DNA from: Osmia lignaria lignaria
Taxonomy: Eukaryota; Arthropoda; Insecta; Hymenoptera; Megachilidae
Reading direction: 5' to 3'
Length of the DNA: 64,000 nt
NCBI RefSeq assembly: GCF_051020975.1
Contig: NW_027478167.1
Location: 4,650,001 to 4,714,000 of the forward strand
Below are positions 36,401 through 48,271 of this stretch, piece after piece (positions within the stretch are counted from its first letter, which is position 1; each line of letters opens with the position of its first letter). The notes beneath the pieces are model-generated. The model saw only the letters and a list, made by a program, of their open reading frames with translations, made no database searches and was not told the DNA's origin. Both the position numbers and the translations under genes were made by a program.

Positions 36401-37016
36401 AGATATTTGCAGATTTATCTCAAGGGAAGGGGCCTGACGGACATATTTCGAGATATTTCTTCTTCTTGTTGTTCTTCTTCTGCACAGCTAAGCTGGAAGT
36501 GGCATTTGCAGCTCGCAATAGTGCAGAGTTATCTCAAAGAAAGGGGCCACGGTGTTTCTGTATCTCTATTATGTTGGTGCGGCTTCGGAACTTTTAAATA
36601 TCTCGATATATCTCGAAAACTACGCTTCTGATCAAAAAATATCATAGAACATAAATTGTAGGAAACCTAATTCTCTACAAAAAAGGTCTCTTAACATTTT
36701 GCCATAGCTCGCTTCGTTTCCGAGATATTTGCAGATATATCTCAAGGGAAGGGGCCTGACGGACATATTTCGAGATATTTCTTCTTCTTGTTGTTCTTCT
36801 TCTGCACAGCTAAACTGGAAGTGGCATTTCCAGCTCGCAATAGTGCAGAGTTATCTCAAAGAAAGGGGCCACGGTGTTTCTGTATCTCTATTATGTTGGT
36901 GCGGCTTCGGAACTTTTAAATATCTTGATATATCTCGAGAACTACGCATCTGATCAAAAAATATCATAGAACATAAAAAGTAGGAAACTTAATTCTCTAG
37001 AAATAAAGTCTCTTAA
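33475..37016 (+). repeat. Eleven units with an 8-unit offset
   Basis: Units start every 322 bp from 33475 to 36695. Units 33475 and 36051 share GATATTTTTTCTTC and AATCGTGCAG, 2576 bp apart. Unit 34119 is R-type; 34441 has the head CAGATTCAGCTCAAAGTAAC. The stretch from the tail of 33475 (GAGAAATACG, CGTAGAAGATAAA, AAATAAAGTCTCATAAC) through the head of 34441 recurs from the tail of 37980 through the head of 38946, 4505 bp on. Unit 34763 (GCTGTTCTTCTTATGC) matches 29289, 5474 bp upstream. Confidence 0.88.
35729..36050 (+). repeat. Fused monomer: head of 32831, tail of 33153
   Basis: The unit opens with CATTATGCC and an L head, as unit 32831, but continues with GTTGATGCGG and an E tail, as unit 33153. 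The next unit (36051) matches the unit after 33153 (33475). So this block looks like the 32831-33153 pair with one unit length removed between the two. The switch lies between about 35864 (TTTGCAG) and 35932 (GATGCGG). Confidence 0.85.
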
Positions 37017-39911
37017 CATTTTGCCATAGCTCGCTTCGTTTCCGAGATATTTGCAGATTTATCTCAAGGGAAGGGGCCTGACGGACATATTTCGAGATAT
37101 TTCTTCTTCTTGTTGTTCTTCTGCACAGCTAAGCTGGAAGTGGCATTTGCAGCTCGCAATGGTGCAGAGTTATCTCAAAGAAAGGGGCCACGGTGATTCT
37201 GTATCTCTATTATGTTGGTGCGGCTTCGGAACTTTTAAATATCTTGATATATCTCGAGAACTACGCATCTGATCAAAAAATATCATAGAACATAAAAAGT
37301 AGGAAACTTAATTCTCTACAAAAAAGGTCTCTTAACATTTTGCCATAGCTCGCTTCGTTTCCGAGATATTTGCAGATTTATCTCAAGGGAAGGGGCCTGA
37401 CGGACATATTTCGAGATATTTCTTCTTCTTGTTGTTCTTCTTCTGCACAGCTAAGCTGGAAGTGGCATTTGCAGCTCGCAATAGTGCAGAGTTATCTCAA
37501 AGAAAGGGGCCACGGTGTTTCTGTATCTCTATTATGTTGGTGCGGCTTCGGAACTTTTAAATATCTCGATATATCTCGAAAACTACGCTTTTGATCAAAA
37601 AATATCATAGAACATAAATTGTAGGAAACATAATTCTCTACAAAAAAGGTCTCTGAACATTTTGCCATAGCTCGCTTCGTTTCCGAGATATTTGCAGATA
37701 TATCTCAAGGGAAGGGGCCTGACGGACATATTTCGAGATATTTCTTCTTCTTGTTGTTCTTCTTCTGCACAGCTAAACTGGAAGTGGCATTTCCAGCTCG
37801 CAATAGTGCAGAGTTATCTCAAAGAAAGGGGCCACGGTGTTTCTGTATCTCTATTATGTTGGTGCGGCTTCGGAACTTTTAAATATCTCGATATATCTCG
37901 AAAACTACGCTTCTGACCAAAAAATATCATAGAACATAAATTGTAGGAAACATAATTCTCTACACAAAACGTCTCTTAACATTTTGCCATAGCTCGCTTC
38001 GTTTCCGAGATATTTGCAGATTCAGCTCAAAGTAACGGGCCTGACGGACATATTTCGAGATATTTCTTCTTCTTGTTGTTCTTCTTCTGCACAGCTAAGC
38101 TGGAAGTGGCATTTGCAGCTCGCAATAGTGCAGAGTTATCTCAAAGAAAGGGGCCACGGTGTTTCTGTATCTCTATTATGTTGGTGCAGCTTCGGAACTT
38201 TTAAATATCTTGATATATCTCGAGAAATACGCATCTGATCAAAAAATATCGTAGAAGATAAAAAGTAGGAAACTTAATTCTCTACAAATAAAGTCTCATA
38301 ACATTTTGCCATAGCTCGCTTCGTTTCCGAGATATTTGCAGATTTATCTCAAGGGAAGGGGCCTGACGGACATATTTCGAGATATTTCTTCTTCTTGTTG
38401 TTCTTCTTCTGCACAGCTAAGCTGGAAGTGGCATTTGCAGCTCGCAATAGTGCAGAGTTATCTCAAAGAAAGGGGCCACGGTGTTTCTGTATCTCTATTA
38501 TGTTGGTGCGGCTTCGGAACTTTTAAATATCTTGATATATCTCGAGAACTACGCATCTGATCAAAAAATATCATAGAACATAAAAAGTAGGAAACTTAAT
38601 TCTCTACAAAAAAGGTCTCTTAACATTTTGCCATAGCTCGCTTCGTTTCCGAGATATATGCAGATTTATCTCAAGGGAAGGGGCCTGACGGACATATTTC
38701 GAGATATTTCTTCTTCTTGTTGTTCTTCTTCTGCACAGCTAAGCTGGAAGTGGCATTTGCGGCTCGCACTAGTGCAGAGTTATCTCAAAGAAAGGGGCCA
38801 CGGTGTTTCTGTATCTCTATTATGTTGGTGCGGCTTCGGAACTTTTAAATATCTCGATATATCTCGAAAACTACGCTTCTGATCAAAAAATATCATAGAA
38901 CATAAATTGTAGGAAACATAATTTTCTACACAAAACGTCTCTTAACATTTTGCCATAGCTCGCTTCGTTTCCGAGATATTTGCAGATTCAGCTCAAAGTA
39001 ACGGGCCTGACGGACATATTTCGAGATATTTCTTCTTCTTGTTGTTCTTCTTCTGCACAGCTAAGCTGGAAGTGGCATTTGCAGCTCGCAATAGTGCAGA
39101 GTTATCTCAAAGAAAGGGGCCACGGTGTTTCTGTATCTCTATTATGTTGGTGCGGCTTCGGAACTTTTAAATATCTCGATATATCTCGAAAACTACGCTT
39201 CTGATCAAAAAATATCATAGAACATAAATTGTAGGAAACCTAATTCTCTACAAAAAAGGTCTCTTAACATTTTGCCATAGCTCGCTTCGTTTCCGAGATA
39301 TTTGCAGATATATCTCAAGGGAAGGGGCCTGACGGACATATTTCGAGATATTTCTTCTTCTTGTTGTTCTTCTTCTGCACAGCTAAACTGGAAGTGGCAT
39401 TTCCAGCTCGCAATAGTGCAGAGTTATCTCAAAGAAAGGGGCCACGGTGTTTCCGTATCTCTATTATGTTGGTGCGGCTTCGGAACTTTTAAATATCTTG
39501 ATATATCTCGAGAACTACGCATCCGATCAAAAAATATCATAGAACATAAAAAGTAGGAAACTTAATTCTCTACAAAAAAGGTCTCTTAACATTTTGCCAT
39601 AGCTCGCTTCGTTTCCGAGATATTTGCAGATTTATCTCAAGGGAAGGGGCCTGACGGACATATTTCGAGATATTTCTTCTTCTTGTTGCTCTTCTTCTGC
39701 ACAGCTAAACTGGAAGTGGCATTTCCAGCTCGCAATAGTGCAGAGTTATCTCAAAGAAAGGGGCCACGGTGTTTCTGTATCTCTATTATGTTGGTGCGGC
39801 TTCGGAACTTTTAAATATCTTGATATATCTCGAGAACTACGCATCTGATCAAAAAATATCATAGAACATAAAAAGTAGGAAACTTAATTCTCTAGAAATA
39901 AAGTCTCTTAA
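37017..39911 (+). repeat. Nine-unit period, 2895 bp
   Basis: Units start at 37017 (319), 37336, 37658, 37980, 38302, 38624, 38946, 39268 and 39590. The 319-bp unit lacks a TTC in the second arm of the triplet tract and has AATGGTGCAG; the same pair of changes returns at 39912, 2895 bp on. Units 37980 and 38946 have the CAGATTCAGCTCAAAGTAAC head preceded by ACACAAAACGTC; 38624 is R-type. Units 38302 to 38946 repeat 33797 to 34441. Confidence 0.88.
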
Positions 39912-40230
39912 CATTTTGCCATAGCTCGCTTCGTTTCCGAGATATTTGCAGATTTATCTCAAGGGAAGGGGCCTGACGGACATATTTCGAGATATTTCTT
40001 CTTCTTGTTGTTCTTCTGCACAGCTAAGCTGGAAGTGGCATTTGCAGCTCGCAATGGTGCAGAGTTATCTCAAAGAAAGGGGCCACGGTGTTTCTGTATC
40101 TCTATTATGTTGGTGCGGCTTCGGAACTTTTAAATATCTCGATATATCTCGAAAACTACGCTTTTGATCAAAAAATATCATAGAACATAAATTGTAGGAA
40201 ACATAATTCTCTACAAAAAAGGTCTCTTAA
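39912..40230 (+). repeat. Fused monomer: head of 37017, tail of 37336
   Basis: The head carries the lost TTC triplet and AATGGTGCAG (40053) of unit 37017. The tail carries GTTTCTG rather than GATTCTG, a K-type end and the rare CGCTTTTGATC (40158) of unit 37336. Those rare marks lie in two adjacent monomers upstream; here they sit in one monomer of 319 bp. The switch falls between 40056 and 40091. An unequal exchange that removed one monomer length is the simplest cause. Confidence 0.92.
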
Positions 40231-41196
40231 CATTTTGCCATAGCTCGCTTCGTTTCCGAGATATTTGCAGATATATCTCAAGGGAAGGGGCCTGACGGAC
40301 ATATTTCGAGATATTTCTTCTTCTTGTTGTTCTTCTTCTGCACAGCTAAACTGGAAGTGGCATTTCCAGCTCGCAATAGTGCAGAGTTATCTCAAAGAAA
40401 GGGGCCACGGTGTTTCTGTATCTCTATTATGTTGGTGCGGCTTCGGAACTTTTAAATATCTTGATATATCTCGAGAACTACGCATCTGATCAAAAAATAT
40501 CATAGAACATAAAAAGTAGGAAACTTAATTCTCTACAAAAAAGGTCTCTTAACATTTTGCCATAGCTCGCTTCGTTTCCGAGATATTTGCAGATTTATCT
40601 CAAGGGAAGGGGCCTGACGGACATATTTCGAGATATTTCTTCTTCTTGTTGCTCTTCTTCTGCACAGCTAAACTGGAAGTGGCATTTCCAGCTCGCAATA
40701 GTGCAGAGTTATCTCAAAGAAAGGGGCCACGGTGTTTCTGTATCTCTATTATGTTGGTGCGGCTTCGGAACTTTTAAATATCTTGATATATCTCGAGAAC
40801 TACGCATCTGATCAAAAAATATCATAGAACATAAAAAGTAGGAAACTTAATTCTCTACAAACAAGGTCTCTTAACGTTTTGCCATAGCTCGCTTCGTTTC
40901 CGAGATATTTGCGGATTTATCTCAAGGGAAGGGTCCTGACGGACATATTTCGAGATATTTCTTCTTCTTGTTGTTCTTCTTCTGCACAGCTAAACTGGAA
41001 GTGGCATTTCCAGCTCGCAATAGTGCAGAGTTATCTCAAAGAAAGGGGCCACGGTGTTTCTGTATCTCTATTATGTTGGTGCGGCTTCAGGACTTTTAAA
41101 TATCTTGATATATCTCGAGAACTACGCATCTGACCAAAAAATATCATAGAACATAAAAAGTAGGAAACTTAATTCTCTACAAAAAAGGTCTCTTAA
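40231..41196 (+). repeat. Three units, including a distant match to 2254
   Basis: Units start at 40231, 40553 and 40875. Unit 40553 has TTGTTGCTCTTC, as unit 39590, 963 bp upstream. Unit 40875 is preceded by ACAAACAAGG and has TTAACGTTTTGCC, TTGCGGATTT and GGGTCC, four rare variants that also occur together in unit 2254. Its tail (CTTCAGGAC, TGACCAAA) belongs to the 41-48 kb neighbourhood instead. Confidence 0.85.
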
Positions 41197-43125
41197 CATT
41201 TTGCCATAGCTCGCCTCGTTTCCGAGATATTTGCAGATTTATCTCAAGGGAAGGGGCCTGACGGACATATTTAGAGATATTTCTTCTCCTTGTTGTTCTT
41301 CTTCTGCACAGCTAAGCTGGAAGTGGCATTTGCAGATCGCAATAGTGCAGAGTTATCTCAAAGAAAGGGGCCACGGTGTTTCTGTATCTCTATTATGTTG
41401 GTGCGGCTTCGGAACTTTTAAATATCTTGATATATCTCGAGAACTACGCATCTGATCAAAAAATCTCATAGAACATAAAACGTAGGAAACTTAATTCTCT
41501 ACAAAAAAGGTCTCTTAACATTTTGGCATAGCTCGCTTCGTTTCCGAGATATTTGCAGATTTATCTCAAGGGAAGGGGCCTGACGGACATATTTCGAGAT
41601 ATTTCTTCTTGTTGTTCTTCTTCTGCACAGCTAAACTGGAAGTGGCATTTCCAGCTCGCAATAGTGCAGAGTTATCTCAAAGAAAGGGGCCACGGTGATT
41701 CTGTATCTCTATTATGTTGGTGCGGCTTCGGAACTTTTAAATATCTTGATATATCTCCAGAACTACGCATCTGATCAAAAAATATCATAGAACATAAAAA
41801 GTAGGAAACCGAATTCTCTACAAAAAAGGTCTCTTAACATTTTGCCATAGCTCGCTTCGTTTCCGAGATATTTGCAGATATATCTCAAGGGAAGGGGCCT
41901 GACGGACATATTTCGAGATATTTCTTCTTCTTGTTGTTCTTCTTCTGCACAGCTAAGCTGGAAGTGGCATTTGCAGATCGCAATAGTGCAGAGTTATCTC
42001 AAAGAAAGGGGCCACGGTGTTTCTGTATCTCTATTATGTTGGTGCGGTTTCGGAACTTTTAAATATCTTGATATATCTCGAGAACTACGCATCTGATCAA
42101 AAAATATCATAGAACATAAAACGTAGGAAACTTAATTCTCTACAAAAAAGGTCTCTTAACATTTTGCCATAGCTCGCTTCGTTTCCGAGATATTTGCATA
42201 TTTATCTCAAGGGAAGGGGCCTGACGGACATATTTCGAGATATTTCTCCTTCTTGTTGTTCTTCTTCTGCACAGCTAAGCTGGAAGTGGCATTTGCGGCT
42301 CGCACTAGTGCAGAGTTATCTCAAAGAAAGGGGCCACGGTGTTTCTGTACCTCTATTATGTTGGTGCGGCTTCGGAACTTTTAAATATCTCGATATATCT
42401 CGAAAACTACGCTTCTGATCAAAAAATATCATAGAACATAAATTGTAGGAAACATAATTCTCTACAAAAAAGGTCTCTTAACATTTTGGCATAGCTCGCT
42501 TCGTTTCCGAGATATTTGCAGATTTATCTCAAGGGAAGGGGCCTGACGGACATATTTCGAGATATTTCTTCTTCTTGTTGTTCTTCTTCTGCACAGCTAA
42601 ACTGGAAGTGGCATTTCCAGCTCGCAATAGTGCAGAGTTATCTCAAAGAAAGGGGCCACGGTGTTTCTGTATCTCTATTATGTTGGTGCGGCTTCGGAAC
42701 TTTTAAATACCTTGATATATCTCGAGAACTACGCATCTGATCAAAAAATATCATAGAACATAAAAAGTAGGAAACTTAATTCTCTACAAAAAAGGTCTCT
42801 TAACATTTTGCCATAGCTCGCTTCGTTTCCGAGATATTTGCAGATTCAGCTCAAAGGAACGGGCCTGACGGACATATTTCGAGATATTTCTTCTTCTTGT
42901 TGTTCTTCTTCTCCACAGCTAAACTGGAAGTGGCATTTCCAGCTCGCAATAGTGCAGAGTTATCTCAAAGAAAGGGGCCACGGTGTTTCTGTATCTCTAT
43001 TATGTTGGTGCGGCTTCAGGACTTTTAAATATCTTGATATATCTCGAGAACTACGCATCTGACCAAAAAATATCATAGAACATAAAAAGTAGGAAACTCA
43101 ATTCTCTACAAAAAAGGTCTCTTAA
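41197..43125 (+). repeat. Six-unit higher-order repeat, copy 1 (1929 bp)
   Basis: Units start at 41197, 41519 (319), 41838, 42160, 42482 and 42804. Markers: TTTAGAGATATT with TTCTCCTTG; TTTTGGCATAG, a lost TTC triplet and CTCCAGAAC; TTTGCAGATCGC; TTTGCATATTT with TCTCCTTC and an R head and CTGTACCTC; TTTTGGCATAG with N head; the CAGATTCAGCTC head with CTTCAGGAC and TGACCAAA. Most recur 1929 bp later. Confidence 0.9.
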
Positions 43126-45054
43126 CATTTTGCCATAGCTCGCTTCGTTTCCGAGATATTTGCAGATTTATCTCAAGGGAAGGGGCCTGATGGACATATT
43201 TAGAGATATTTCTTCTCCTTGTTGTTCTTCTTCTGCACAGCTAAACTGGAAGTGGCATTTCCAGCTCGCAATAGTGCAGAGTTATCTCAAAGAAAGGGGC
43301 CACGGTGTTTCTGTATCTCTATTATGTTGGTGCGGCTTCGGAACTTTTAAATATCTTGATATATCTCGAGAACTACGCATCTGATCAAAAAATATCATAG
43401 AACACAAAAAGTAGGAAACTTAATTCTCAACAAAAAAGGTCTCTTAACATTTTGCCATAGCTCGCTTCGTTTCCGAGATATTTGCAGATTTATCTCAAGG
43501 GAAGGGGCCTGACGGACATATTTCGAGATATTGCTTCTTGTTGTTCTTCTTCTGCACAGCTAAACTGGAAGTGGCATTTCCAGCTCGCAATAGTGCAGAG
43601 TTATCTCAAAGAAAGGGGCCACGGTGATTCTGTATCTCTATTATGTTGGTGCGGCTTCGGAACTTTTAAATATCTTGATATATCTCCAGAACTACGCATC
43701 TGATCAAAAAATATCATAGAACATAAAAAGTAGGAAACTGAATTCTCTACAAAAAAGGTCTCTTAACATTTTGCCATAGCTCGCTTCGTTTCCGAGATAT
43801 TTGCAGATTTATCTCAAGGGAAGGGGCCTGACGGACATATTTCGAGATATTTCTTCTTTTTGTTGTTCTTCTTCTGCACAGCTAAACTGGAAGTGGCATT
43901 TCCAGCTCGCAATAGTGCAGAGTTATCTCAAAGAAAGGGGCCACGGTGTTTCTGTATCTCTATTATGTTGGTGCGGCTTCGGAACTTTTAAATATCTTGA
44001 TATATCTCGAGAACTACGCATCTGATCAAAAAATATCATAGAACATAAAACGTAGAAAACTTAATTCTCTACAAAAAAGGTCTCTTAACATTTTGCCATA
44101 GCTCGCTTCGTTTCCGAGATATTTGCATATTTATCTCAAGGGAAGGGGCCTGACGGACATATTTCGAGATATTTCTCCTTCTTGTTGTTCTTCTTCTGCA
44201 CAGCTAAGCTGGAAGTGGCATTTGCGGCTCGCACTAGTGCAGAGTTATCTCAAAGAAAGGGGCCACGGTGTTTCTGTACCTCTATTATGTTGGTGCGGCT
44301 TCGGAACTTTTAAATATCTCGATATATCTCGAAAACTACGCTTCTGATCAAAAAATATCATACAACATAAATTGTAGGAAACATAATTCTCTACAAAAAA
44401 GGTCTCTTAACATTTTGGCATAGCTCGCTTCGTTTCCGAGATATTTGCAGATTTATCTCAAGGGAAGGGGCCTGACGGACATATTTCGAGATATTTCTTC
44501 TTCTTGTTGTTCTTCTTCTGCACAGCTAAACTGGAAGTGGCATTTCCAGCTCGCAATAGTGCAGAGTTATCTCAAAGAAAGGGGCCACGGTGTTTCTGTA
44601 TCTCTATTATGTTGGTGCGGCTTCAGGACTTTTAAATATCTTGATATATCTCGAGAACTACGCATCTGACCAAAAAATATCATAGAACATAAAAAGTAGG
44701 AAACTTAATTCTCTACAAAAAAGGTCTCTTAACATTTTGCCATAGCTCGCTTCGTTTCCGAGATATTTGCAGATTTATCTCAAGGGAAGGGGCCTGACGG
44801 ACATATTTCGAGATATTTCTTCTACTTGGTGTTCTTTTTCTGCACAGCTAAGCTGGAAGTGGCATTTGCAGCTCGCAATAGTGCAGAATTATCTCAAAGA
44901 AAGGGGCCACGGTGTTTCTGTATCTCTATTATGTTGGTGCGGCTTCGGAACTTTTAAATATCATGATATATCTCGAGAACTACGCATCTGATCAAAAAAT
45001 ATCATAGAACATAAAAAGTAGGAAACTTAATTCTCTACAAAAAAGGTCTCTTAA
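43126..45054 (+). repeat. Six-unit higher-order repeat, copy 2 (1929 bp), altered
   Basis: Units start at 43126, 43448 (319), 43767, 44089, 44411 and 44733. TTTAGAGATATT, the lost triplet with CTCCAGAAC, the TTTGCATATTT unit with CTGTACCTC, and the TTTTGGCATAG unit recur at +1929. Unit 44411 joins the head of 42482 to the tail of 42804, and unit 44733 (CTACTTGGTGTTC) is an extra unit without a partner in copy 1, so the six-unit count is kept although the content changed. Confidence 0.87.
44411..44732 (+). repeat. Fused monomer: head of 42482, tail of 42804
   Basis: The unit opens with TTTTGGCATAG as 42482 and ends with CTTCAGGAC and TGACCAAA as 42804. In copy 1 these marks lie in consecutive units. 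Few informative sites lie between, so the switch can only be placed between about 44420 and 44624. Confidence 0.75.
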
Positions 45055-45376
45055 CATTTTGCCATAGCTCGCTTCGTTTCCGAGATATTTGCAGATTCAG
45101 CTCAAAGGAACGGGCCTGACGGACATATTTCGAAATATTTCTTCTTCTTGTTGTTCTTCTTCTGCACAGCTAAACTGGAAGTGGCATTTCCAGCTCGCAA
45201 TAGTGCAGAGTTATCTCAAAGAAAGGGGCCACGGTGTTTCTGTATCTCTATTATGTTGGTGCGGCTTCAGGACTTTTAAATATCTTGATATATCTCGAGA
45301 ACTACGCATCTGACCAAAAAATATCATAGAACATAAAAAGTAGGAAACTTAATTCTCTACAAAAAAGGTCTCTTAA

Positions 45377-46020
45377 CATTTTGCCATAGCTCGCTTCGTT
45401 TCCGAGATATTTGCAGATTTATCTCAAGGGAAGGGGCCTGACGGACATATTTAGAGATGTTTCTTCTCCTTGTTGTTCTTCTTCTGCACAGCTAAACTGG
45501 AAGTGGCATTTCCAGCTCGCAATAGTGCAGAGTTATCTCAAAGAAAGGGGCCACGGTGTTTCTGTATCTCTATTATGTTGGTGCGGCTTCGGAACTTTTA
45601 AATATCTTGATATATCTCGAGAACTACGCATCTGATCAAAAAATATCATAGAACACAAAAAGTAGGAAACTTAATTCTCAACAAAAAAGGTCTCTTAACA
45701 TTTTGCCATAGCTCGCTTCGTTTCCGAGATATTTGCAGATTTACCTCAAGGGAAGGGGCCTGACGGACATATTTAGAGATGTTTCTTCTCCTTGTTGTTC
45801 TTCTTCTGCACAGCTAAACTGGAAGTGGCATTTCCAGCTCGCAATAGTGCAGAGTTATCTCAAAGAAAGGGGCCACGGTGTTTCTGTATCTCTATTATGT
45901 TGGTGCGGCTTCGGAACTTTTAAATATCTTGATATATCTCGAGAACTACGCATCTGATCAAAAAATAACATAGAACACAAAAAGTAGGAAACTTAATTCT
46001 CAACAAAAAAGGTCTCTTAA
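45377..46020 (+). repeat. Recent single-monomer tandem duplication
   Basis: Units 45377-45698 and 45699-46020 share the rare marks TTTAGAGATGTTTC, TTCTCCTTG, GAACACAAAAAG and TTCTCAACAAAA. The differences I see are TTATCTC against TTACCTC in the head and AAATATCAT against AAATAACAT in the tail. This is among the closest adjacent pairs in the window, so it is likely one of the youngest amplifications. Confidence 0.85.
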
Positions 46021-47949
46021 CATTTTGCCATAGCTCGCTTCGTTTCCGAGATATTTGCAGATTTATCTCAAGGGAAGGGGCCTGACGGACATATTTCGAG
46101 ATATTTCTTCTTGTTGTTCTTCTTCTGCACAGCTAAACTGGAAGTGGCATTTCCAGCTCGCAATAGTGCAGAGTTATCTCAAAGAAAGGGGCCACGGTGA
46201 TTCTGTATCTCTATTATGTTGGTGCGGCTTCGGAACTTTTAAATATCTTGATATATCTCCAGAACTACGCATCTGATCAAAAAATATCATAGAACATAAA
46301 AAGTAGGAAACTGAATTCTCTACAAAAAAGGTCTCTTAACATTTTGCCATAGCTCGCTTCGTTTCCGAGATATTTGCAGATGTATCTCAAGGGAAGGGGC
46401 CTGACGGACATATTTCGAGATATTTCTTCTTTTTGTTGTTCTTCTTCTGCACAGCTAAACTGGAAGTGGGATTTCCAGCTCGCAATAGTGCAGAGTTATC
46501 TCAAAGAAAGGGGCCACGGTGTTTCTGTATCTCTATTATGTTGGTGCGGCTTCGGAACTTTTAAATATCTTGATATATCTCGAAAACTACGCTTCTGATC
46601 AAAAAATATCATAGAACGTAAATTGTAGGAAACTGAATTCTCTACAAAAAAGGTCTCTTAACATTTTGCCATAGCTCGCTTCGTTTCCGAGATATTTGCA
46701 GATATATCTCAAGGGAAGGGGCCTGACGGACATATTTCGAGATATTTTTTCTACTTGTTGTTCTTCTTCTGCACAGCTAAGCTGGAAGTGGCATTTGCAG
46801 CTCGCAATAGTGCAGAGTTATCTCAAAGAAAGGGGCCACGGTGTTTCTGTATCTCTATTATGTTGGTGCGGCTTCGGAACTTTTAAATATCTCGATATAT
46901 CTCGAAAACTACGCTTCTGATCAAAAAATATCATAGAACATAAATTGTAGGAAACATAATTCTCTACAAAAAAGGTCTCTTAACATTTTGCCATAGCTCG
47001 CTTCGTTTCCGAGATATTTGCAGATATATCTCAAGGGAAGGGGCCTGACGGACATATTTCGAGATATTTCTTCTTCTTGTTGTTCTTCTTCTGCACAGCT
47101 AAACTGGAAGTGGCATTTCCAGCTCGCAATAGTGCAGAGTTATCTCAAAGAAAGGGGCCACGGTGTTTCTGTATCTCTATTATGTTGGTGCGGCTTCGGA
47201 ACTTTTAAATATCTTGATATATCTCGAGAACTACGCATCTGAACAAAAAATATCATAGAACATAAAACGTAGGAAACGTAATTCTCTACAAAAGAGGTCT
47301 CTTAACATTTTGCCATAGCTCGCTTCGTTTCCGAGATATTTGCAGATTTATCTCAAGGGAAGGGGCCTGACGGACATATTTCGAGATATTTCTTCTTCTT
47401 GTTGTTCTTCTTCTGCACAGCTAAGCTGGAAGTGGCATTTGCAGATCGCAATAGTGCAGAGTTATCTCAAAGAAAGGGGCCACGGTGTTTCTGTATCTCT
47501 ATTATGTTGGTGCGGCTTCGGAACTTTTAAATATCTTGATATATCTCGAGAACTACGCATCTGATCAAAAAATATCATAGAACATAAAAAGTAGGAAACT
47601 TAATTCTCTACAAAAAAGGTCACTTAACATTTTGCCATAGCTCGCTTCGTTTCCGAGATATTTGCAGATTCAGCTCAAAGGAACGGGCCTGACGGACATA
47701 TTTCGAGATATTTCTTCTTCTTGTTGTTCTTCTTCTGCACAGCTAAACTGGAAGTGGCATTTCCAGCTCGCAATAGTGCAGAGTTATCTCAAAGAAAGGG
47801 GCCACGGTGTTTCTGTATCTCTAATATGTTGGTGCGGCTTCAGGACTTTTAAATATCTTGATATATCTCGAGAACTACGCATCTGACCAAAAAATATCAT
47901 AGAACATAAAAAGTAGGAAACTTAATTCTCTACAAAAAAGGTCTCTTAA

Positions 47950-48271
47950 CATTTTGCCATAGCTCGCTTCGTTTCCGAGATATTTGCAGATTTATCTCAA
48001 GGGAAGGGGCCTGACGGACATAGTTAGAGATATTTTTTCTTCTTGTTGTTCTTCTTCTACACATCTATGCTGGAAGTGGCATTTGCAGCTCGCAATCGTG
48101 CAGAGTTATCTCAAAGAAAGGGGCCACGGTGTTTCTGTATCTCTATTATGTTGGTGCGGCTTCGGAACTTTTAAATATCTTGATATATCTCGAGAACTAC
48201 GCATCTGATCAAAAAATATCATAGAACATAAAAAGTGGGAAACTTAATTCTCTACAAAAAAGGTCTCTTAA
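47950..48271 (+). repeat. Strongly divergent monomer
   Basis: This unit carries many private or rare changes in one head: CATAGTTAGAGATATT, TTTTTTCTTC, CTTCTACACATCTATGCTGG and AATCGTGCAG, then an ordinary E tail with AAAGTGGG. TTAGAGATATT is otherwise a mark of the six-unit repeat, GATATTTTTTCTTC with AATCGTGCAG of units 33475 and 36051, so the unit looks like a mosaic with extra private mutations. Confidence 0.75.
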
